Of a stretch of 64,000 bases of DNA, positions 57,432 to 64,000 are shown in pieces. The stretch is from Philhelius pedissequus. Its lineage: Eukaryota > Arthropoda > Insecta > Diptera > Syrphidae. The first letter of the stretch is position 1, and every line of letters starts with the position of its first letter. The notes under the pieces are model-generated. The model had not been told where the DNA came from, ran no database searches, and saw only the letters and a program-made list of their open reading frames with translations. Made by a program: the position numbers and the translations under genes. Location: assembly GCA_910595825.1 (NCBI GenBank), contig OU343160.1:80735805-80799804 (forward strand). The letters run 5' to 3'.

Positions 57432-60206
57432 GCTTGGAATGCCAACGGATAATGGCAAAAACTAGGAGAACTAGAGACGTTTATGCATGAGAAAGATATT
57501 GATATTTCTTTGATATCGGAAACGCATGTCAAGATACAATCAAATAGTAAGATCAATGGATTTTTAGAATACAACGCAACTCATCCGTCGAACAAAGCAA
57601 GAATTTTTTTTTATAATTTAGCACGTGTTCAAGGGATTATGAATACCCTTTATATGTTTTTAAGACAGCGCGGGCATCCGGTGAAAGAAGAGAAAGAAGG
57701 ATAGGAAAGATGTGTGGCGCGATGTTCTGGGACTAGAGCTGGTTGTTGTCTCAGATTTATCTCCAGGGATGGCGGCTGAACTAATGCGGAGAGAATTACC
57801 GTGCCTTATTTATTTATGTCCTTTATAATTCGCATTATTTCGTTGTCATATTTTATGGGTATGCTAGTTTACTCAATCACATGTTGTTAGTGTTATGCCT
57901 AAACAGCACGTAATGAGTAAACCAGCAACTTATTTTATGACAATTTTTAGAATTGGTTTTTAATGGAATATAAGAAGACATAGACAACGACAGGAATCGA
58001 ACCTGCAACCCCGAGGTTGACAGGCGAGAACACATCTATCGCGCCACAACCACCCCCCATGAATGCATCAAACACACGATAAGCCCGAAAATAAAGCCTG
58101 AATCAATGCAATTAATGGGTGTACAGGTTAGAACTCAGAATGTTGTACTGAATGTATCTTCCATATACTGTCCTCCACGATGTAAAATTGAAAAGAATGA
58201 ATTTATGAACGTGCTAGTTACTTAAACAAAATTGTATCCTTGGTGGTGACTTTAATGGGAAGCACAGCTTTTGTGGATCTAGAGGGATTTCTCAAAATGG
58301 TCGAATACTCTACGAAGCGGGAATGGAAAATAATTGCGATTTTCACTCGACTGGCAACCCGACTTACTGGCCGACTGATCCGTCGAAAATACCTGACCTT
58401 ATTGATTTTTTTGTGGTCAAAGGAATACCCTCAAATAAAATTAGCATAACAGAAAGCTTTGATCTTTTTTCAGATCACTCTGCTGCTATTTTCACTCTGA
58501 GCGAAAATCTTGTTTAAAATGAAAAACCACCCACGCTAACCAATGGGAAAACCATCTGGGAAGGGTTTAAGAAAGATATAGAGGATAACGTTGAAGTAAG
58601 GGTATCACTACAAACGCCTCTCGAACTTGAAGAAGTAGTAGATAACTTTGTCAATATCGTACAACAAGCCGCATGGAACAACACCCCGTACCAAAGAGAA
58701 ATGCCACGCTTTAAAAATCTAAAATATCGGCAGGAAATAAAAGATTTAGTAAAAGAGAAACGAAAAGCACGTAAGAAATGGCAACAAACTCGAGCTCCTC
58801 AACACAAGGTAAATTTAAATCGCTTGTGTAATTTACTAAAAAAGACGACAGAAGAATTTAAAAATTCTGAAGTTGGAAATTATCTTACAAACTTGACAGC
58901 TGGAAAAGAATCCAACTACTCACTCTGGTAAGCTATTAAAGTAACGAAAAAACCAAAGCTCAGCGCCTCCGATTAAAAATGATCAAAACAAATGGGCAAA
59001 AAGCGACATGAAGAAAGCCAAAGTTTTCGCGGATTACCTGGAGAACACATTTAAACCTTTTGATGGGCAAGGACTCAACGAAAATTTAAATATACGTTCT
59101 AACTCAAGCAAAATGTTACCCTTGCCAAATTAAGTAGAGAAATAAGAAGGCTTAAGTACAAGAAAGCTCCGGGATATGACTTTATTACGGGCGAAGTTCT
59201 CAAAATGCTTCCTCGCAAAGGGTTAATTAATCTTCTTTATATAATAAATGCCACTCTAAGCCTAAAGTACGTTCCGAGCTAATGGAAGGTTGATAAGGTG
59301 TGGCACGAAGACCTTAATTTTAAATTAAGACAAATTCTGCCTGAGACACTTTATACGCTTCTAAAAGCATATCTAGAGAATAGACTTTTTAGAGTAAGAC
59401 ATGCAAACGATTACCCGGATCACAAGGATATAGTGGCTGGGGTGCCACAAGGAAGTGTCTTGGGTCCAATATTGTACCTATTATTTACACGTGATATACC
59501 TCAAACAGAAGAAACTATCGTAACCACATTTGCTAACGACACTGCAATACTAGCAGTGGGCCAAACGATAAATGGTGCTAGGACTAAATTACAAGAAGCT
59601 CTGAATAATGTCAATGAATGGACAAAAATATGGCGGATATCGCTTAACGAAGTAAAATCAGTCCATGTAGATTTTACGTACGAAAAAATTAATAGATTAC
59701 CGGTATTTGTTAATACCTTTCAAGTTCCGTTTGCTAATAAAGCAAAATATGTCGGAATGACTCTAGACGCGAAATTAAAATGGAAGCCGCATGTTAAAAA
59801 GAAATGCGAAGAGTTAAAAAATAAACTCAGATATGTGTACTGGTTGCTCGGGAAACACTCTAAGCTCAGTATCGAAAACAAGCTAATTTTGTACAGGCTT
59901 AAGCACCTTGTCACGACTTACGTTATAAAACTCTGGGGTTGTACGCCAGATTCTAATTTAAATACCTTACAAACATTTGAAAATAAACTGCCAAGATCGT
60001 TTGTAAACGCACATTGGTACATTAGAAACGAAGATCTCCACAGAGATCTCGGGATTCCCACGGTTCGCGATGAAATAAAAAACTTTGCCCGAAATCATAT
60101 AAAACGGCTATTACAACACTGCAATAGTACCATAATCGAAATTATCGATGAGACGAATTTAGTACGCCAGCTGCGAAGGACTAAGCCTTCCGATCTGGTG
60201 CATTGA
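57432..60206 (+). pseudogene. Jockey-type ORF2, inactivated
   Basis: The endonuclease begins AWNANG and ELETFMHEKDIDISLISETH (catalytic Glu), is interrupted at about 57605-58056, and continues NECIKHTISP, then a degraded GDFN equivalent (WWDFNGKH), DLIDFFVVKG and SDHSA. RT motifs are VAGVPQGSVLGP and TTFANDTA. The catalytic FADD box is FAND, so one of the two aspartates is gone (GAC to AAC). There are further stops near 58220, 58514, 58930 and 59130-59280. Confidence 0.9.
57605..58056 (-). mobile_element. tRNA-derived SINE, copy 2, inside the Jockey ORF2
   Basis: On the minus strand it has an A-box TGGCGCGATAG (58046-58036) and a B-box GGTTCGATTCC (58003-57993) about 32 bp apart, and a T-arm-like GCAGG/CCTGT stem. 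The body matches 34533-34975. The 3' end is A-rich near 57605. It interrupts the endonuclease coding region and apparently replaced about seven codons. Confidence 0.85.
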
Positions 60207-60444
60207 ACGAGAATCCGCTTTAAAATAGCGGTATAAGCGGGAACTATCACCGGATAGTTACCTGCAACACGTTAATTAAATTCGTTAAAAATAAATTGCT
60301 AGATAAGTTTCAACTTATTTGCAATCGGGAGGAGGAAGTGTTTTTAGAGCAGTAAGAATCTCACACTCCTATGAGCACGCGTTTTTCGGTCCTCATAAAG
60401 CCTTTTGAAGGTTTTACACCTACCCATGGACAAAAAAAATTACA

Positions 60445-61570
60445 GACTGTGCAAATAGTTGGGGGTTCCTTTCTTAAGAGATGTTGGTGTGTGAGGGCGC
60501 TATGTCCTAATCGAAGACGGACAAAGTTGGATGATGCTGATCTGGAGATTGATGCTGGGTACATACGAGTATACCGGTCAGTGTTAATCTTAGCGTAGTG
60601 ATTTTGGTAACTTTTCCAACTAAGAATTTTCTTCTTTTTAAGAATTTGGTCGACGTATCTTTGAATATCCTTCTTGAAAAATGTGTCAAAAGTAAAAACA
60701 GGTGATCGACTGCAAAGTTTTACTGCTTTATCGGCGGATTCGTTACTTGAGATGCCTATATGTGACTGGTTACCCACATTAGCCTCAAATTTGTTGGATT
60801 CTTTATGAGTCTGGTGTTGTGGTTTGGGTACGGCTTTGAGTACGGACAGACTGTCGGAGCATATTACTAATTTAAAGTTGATTTGATGTATCATTTTAAC
60901 AGCTTCTAAGACAGCTAATGCTTCAGTGGTAAAGGTTGATGCGAATTCCCATAAGATTTCAGCTCTTAACAGGGTTCCATTTTCTTGAGCTACGGCAAAT
61001 GAAGTGTTATGATTTGATTTAGATCCATCTGTAAAGATAGTCATCCAACCATTAAGTTTTAGATGTTGCATTTTTTTTGTGTTGACTTTATTGTATTTTG
61101 CTAAAGTTAGTTCGAAGGATTTGGGGCTTATGTTCCATGGAGAAAGGAGTAAAGCGTTTCCTTTGATACGTTTAAAGGGTAAACCCATTTCTTTAGCGAT
61201 TGATAAGGATTTCGCTATTAGATGGAAGACGCATGTTTGTTTTTAAGCTGCTCGTTGAGTCAAAATCTTTATCAATAATGGAGTTATAGGAAAATATAAG
61301 GTTTCCAAGAATTTTTATTGCGCATTCGGATTGACGCTCTTTCAACGTAGGAAAACCAGCATCAGCCATGATGTTTTCAATTCTGGTTGTGTGATAGGCC
61401 TTTTTACTTCTTCTTGCTGCTTGATGGTATGTTGATTTGCAAAAGTTTAGAGTTGTTTTTGGACATTTCCCACAAATATAAAAACCATAATCTATTTTAC
61501 TTAAAACTATAGATTTAGTTATATTACAAGGCGTGTTAAAGTGAATATTAAGTTTTTGTTAGACAAATAA
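60445..61570 (-). pseudogene. I-clade-like LINE end with RNase H domain
   Basis: Minus-strand frame 61188-60361 (275 codons) holds an RNase H domain: FTDGSK (Asp), EALAVLEAV (Glu), ICSDSLSVL (Asp) and SNESADKAV (Asp in ISSNESADK). It is followed by a C-x2-C stretch. Upstream to 61570 the reading (KIDYGFYICGKCPK, AGFPTLKERQSECAIKILG) is an RT-thumb region with frameshifts. RNase H is typical of I-type LINEs, not Jockey. The last residues of the 275-codon frame read into the adjacent Jockey 3' UTR. Confidence 0.82.
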
Positions 61571-61624
61571 TGTAGATATGTATGCAGATGTTCTGTCTAA
61601 TAATGCAAGTTGGCAAGACCATCA
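61571..61624. other. Short unassigned spacer
   Basis: Nothing recognised. Confidence 0.3.
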
Positions 61625-62158
61625 TATGTCGATTTCGTTTCAATAATTAGGATTCGCTACTAAAACCAATACATTTTGGCTTTGAAAAGAACGATTACGG
61701 ACCGAATCTCTTTTTGGGACTGTGTGTGTTGCTTGGCAGCTCTAAAAAAAACAAATCTTCAATTTGTTAAAACATCATTATTTCGTTTTAATTTCCCGAT
61801 TCCGACGCGGGGGAGTTCCTAAACCCACTTGCACTTTTTTAATATTTGTTTCCAAGAAGTTTTTAACAATTTTTTTTATTTTTTAATATATTAATTTACT
61901 TTTTCTGTACACTGCCACAAAATAAAAATTAATTCACAACACAGCAATTGAGAAACGTCAAAACAAATATTGTAGTGTGTGTACGAATCGGTGCACAAAT
62001 CCGTTTTGAATCCGTCTCCAAAAAGAGATTCAATACGGATCTGTTTTTCCAGAAAAATATTGGTTTTAATTTGAAACGAATTTGATTTTCAGAAAAAAAT
62101 TGACGGCGGATCGACGGCAAGTCGATGTTTTTGTTGAAACGAAATCGACAATATATTT
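61625..62158. mobile_element. TIR element with ATnTGTCGATTTCGTTTCAA ends
   Basis: ATATGTCGATTTCGTTTCAA at about 61625 is mirrored by TTGAAACGAAATCGACAATA ending near 62158. Inner inverted matches include AAAACCAATA (61663 vs 62060-62072) and GAATCTCTTTTTGG (61710 vs 62019-62035). Non-coding. Confidence 0.65.
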
Positions 62159-62327
62159 TGTATACCAATTGCCTCTGATATCGAGTTTAATTCAAGAAAA
62201 GATTTGATCTGTCAAAAAATTTGATCTTTTTGAATTTTGAGAGTTTCATTGCACAAAATGAGCAAATCTAGATCAAAACCCAAAAACGTAAGATTTGATC
62301 TCTGATGGGTTGGCAGATTTCAATGTA

Positions 62328-63972
62328 CAGCTGCCGTAAAAAAAAATAGCACAATTACGAGAAACAGATTTCATTTAAAAATGAAGTTTGAGCCAATATT
62401 TTGAGGGACATTTTGAATATGGGAAAAGCTTATATTAAGTCTAAACATTTAAAAAAGAACTCCTACTTTTATTTATCAACTTATTAAGAAAATTAATTTT
62501 TTTTTGAAAAACTCAAATAAATAAGCGGTAAAAAAAATAGCACCATTGCTTCATCACACAACTTAAAACTAAAACATCATAAAAATAAAAAATCTTTTTG
62601 TATGATTTTATTCTTTAGGGGAAGTCCAGCTAAATTAATATATCGTTGAAAAGCTTTTGTTGGCTAGACTGGTCATTGAATTTATGAAATTTTGGCACCT
62701 TTCTACCCCAGGTATTCTCCCAGGAGACCTTTACTGCAGCCCAGAGTTCTGTGTTGCTAGTCGGTTTGGTTTCAGAGAATATGCTTTCTTCACGTCAGCC
62801 CGCAGATTTTCAATCGGATTTAGGTCAGGCGATTGGACTGGCCACTCCATCACATTCATTGAATGATCTCCAAACCATTTTTAGCCTTCTTACTGGTGTG
62901 CTTGAGGTCATTGTCCTGTTGGAAGACCCACAAAAGGGCCATATCTTCCTCTGCATAAGGGAGCATAACGTTTTCGAGAATATTAACGTAAACGTGTTGA
63001 TCCATGATGGGTTTAATCAAATATATGGGACCAACACCATAGTAGGAAAAAAAAGACCACACCATTATGCTTGAACCTCCGTGCTTAAATACTTTATTTG
63101 TGTATTTGGGATTATATACCGCTTTCGGAGGTCTTCTCACGTAGGAACAAGATCCTTTACCGCCAAACAATACGATTTTACTTTCATCTGTCCATAGAAC
63201 GTTGCAACATTTCTCTACTGGCAAATTCAAATGCTTTCTTGCAAACATTAAACGCTTTTAGAATGTTTTGAGGTTAAAAGAGGGACTTTTCTTGGACTAC
63301 AAGCAATTAAATTATGTTCCCTCAATCTGTAGGGAACGGTTTCTACGCAAGCTGTAATATTCAGTCTTTTTTTTTAGCCCAGTTGCAGGCTTAAAGAGAT
63401 TTTTATGGCTTTCTCGGACTAGGCGCCTGATGATAGTTGTCGTCATAACAGGTTTTCGTCCACTAGATTCGGTTTTAGGTGTACATGTTATTGCATTTCC
63501 AATCATTTTTTTGGAACAGCCAACAAACCGTTGAACTTCTCCATACTTTTTACATTCCGAGATCATTTTTTAATAATTTCCCATTTTTCGTTGGTAAAAT
63601 GCTTTCCACAAAGCATTTCTTTTTTTAAAAGAGTGTACATTTTTTGTTTTAAATGAAGATACGAGTACCAATCAAATATAAGCAAATTCTAACACTTTAC
63701 CGCCTTACCTTGAAATATGCACAAGAAAAAATATTTTTTTTGTAACCAAAACTGCGATCAGTGCTTTTATTTTTACCGCACAAAAAAATGGGATTTTCGC
63801 CCGTATGGCCTCGTAAGAAAAGAACCGTTACTATCTTAACGCCAGATATATACAATAGAGAGGTGATAGTTCAAACAATAACATAATAATAGTAGAAGCT
63901 GTAAATATTTACTCATTTAAAGAAGTTAAAATGAAACTTGTACCAGTGGTGCTATTTTTTTTACCGACATTG
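62328..63972 (-). mobile_element. Full-length Tc1-like transposon (1.65 kb) with IR/DR-type ends
   Basis: Flanked by TA (62326-62327 and 63973-63974). Ends CAGCTGCCGTAAAAAAAA and inverse CAATGTCGGTAAAAAAAA, followed by TAGCAC on both sides. A second copy of the GCGGTAAAAAAAATAGCAC signal lies inside at about 62526, and a GCGGTAAAAA copy lies at about 63770, giving the inverted-repeat/direct-repeat layout known from Tc1-family elements. Transposase on the minus strand. Confidence 0.88.
62640..63566 (-). pseudogene. Tc1-like transposase (DD34E), broken
   Basis: N-terminal part 63566-63312 (GRKPVMTTTIIRRLVRESHK), catalytic core 63248-62856 (LWTDESKIVLFGGKGS, HGGSSIMVW, FQQDNDLKHTS), then in another frame SMNVMEWPVQSPDLNPIEN and DVKKAY. 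The triad Asp, Asp, Glu is present, with 34 residues between the last two. A frameshift near 62865 and lesions near 63250-63310 inactivate it. Confidence 0.88.
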
Positions 63973-64000
63973 TATGTGTGCGTTTTACATGCTCTTTTCT

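Larger units (their letters stand above)
57410..60440 (+). mobile_element. Jockey-clade LINE, copy 2, split by a SINE
   Basis: It opens with AWNANG (with an in-frame stop soon after) and the endonuclease, contains RT motifs, ends its reading frame at 60206, and continues through a 3' UTR to about 60440 (CCATGGACAAAAAAAA). The same 3' UTR terminates the fragment at 11722-12575. ORF1 is missing, so it is 5'-truncated. Confidence 0.9.

Noticed and set aside
57993..58046. tRNA gene suggested by A and B boxes
   Set aside because: No acceptor-stem pairing or anticodon arm could be drawn, and the same body with an A-rich tail recurs at 34533-34975, so it is a SINE and not a tRNA gene.

Overview
The window is AT-rich eukaryotic nuclear DNA from an insect, very probably a higher fly (Diptera). 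Three things point there: two genes split into many short exons by GT..AG introns, a very high load of insect-type transposable elements, and the particular families present (rosa-type DD41D mariners, Jockey-clade LINEs, Helitron/HINE-like repeats). It is not bacterial; there are no operons, rRNAs, CRISPR arrays or convincing tRNA genes. A tephritid-like fly is a guess from the transposon repertoire, not something the sequence proves.

Only two host genes can be supported, both on the + strand. Gene 1 (coding 8005-31322, 14 coding exons, 1095 codons that splice in frame throughout) is a secreted leucine-rich-repeat protein with a signal peptide, an LRR N-cap, roughly 30 LRRs, a four-cysteine LRR C-cap, a fibronectin-III-like segment and a C-terminal hydrophobic tail typical of GPI anchoring. 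Gene 2 (coding 38908-56457, 7 coding exons, 562 codons) is a low-complexity cytoplasmic protein with an exact paxillin-type LD motif (LDALLEDL), a second LD-like motif, and a cysteine-rich tail ending in CSIM, a CaaX prenylation signal. This suggests a membrane-tethered adhesion or cytoskeleton adaptor. Both genes have introns swollen to 5-9 kb by transposons.

Layout. 1-8000: upstream DNA with a 600-bp near-perfect palindrome, MITEs and a dispersed repeat. 8005-31322: gene 1, whose introns hold RTE tails, a Jockey fragment, a Penelope-like fragment, a rosa mariner, a non-autonomous hAT element, a CR1/Jockey LINE, a PIF/Harbinger relic, and an almost complete hAT transposon nested in a dispersed repeat. 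31323-38900: intergenic, with a second rosa mariner, a TIR element carrying a tRNA-like promoter, a tRNA-derived SINE and a 0.9-kb TIR element. 38908-56457: gene 2, whose introns hold a tandemly duplicated segment, several MITEs, copies of the dispersed repeat (here called family X), a Helitron helicase fragment, a third rosa mariner, and a LINE tail with a 17-bp target-site duplication. 57400-64000: a Jockey LINE split by a SINE and sitting beside an RNase-H-bearing LINE, then a full-length Tc1-like transposon.

The least explained feature is family X: about 2 kb, non-coding, at least four substantial copies, with an internal degenerate ~140-bp periodicity and a 3' end that can form a small hairpin. 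A Pif1/Helitron helicase fragment lies directly between two of its copies, so a HINE/DINE-1-like non-autonomous Helitron is the best hypothesis. No new defence or metabolic system was found; the interest lies in transposon biology and nested-insertion history.
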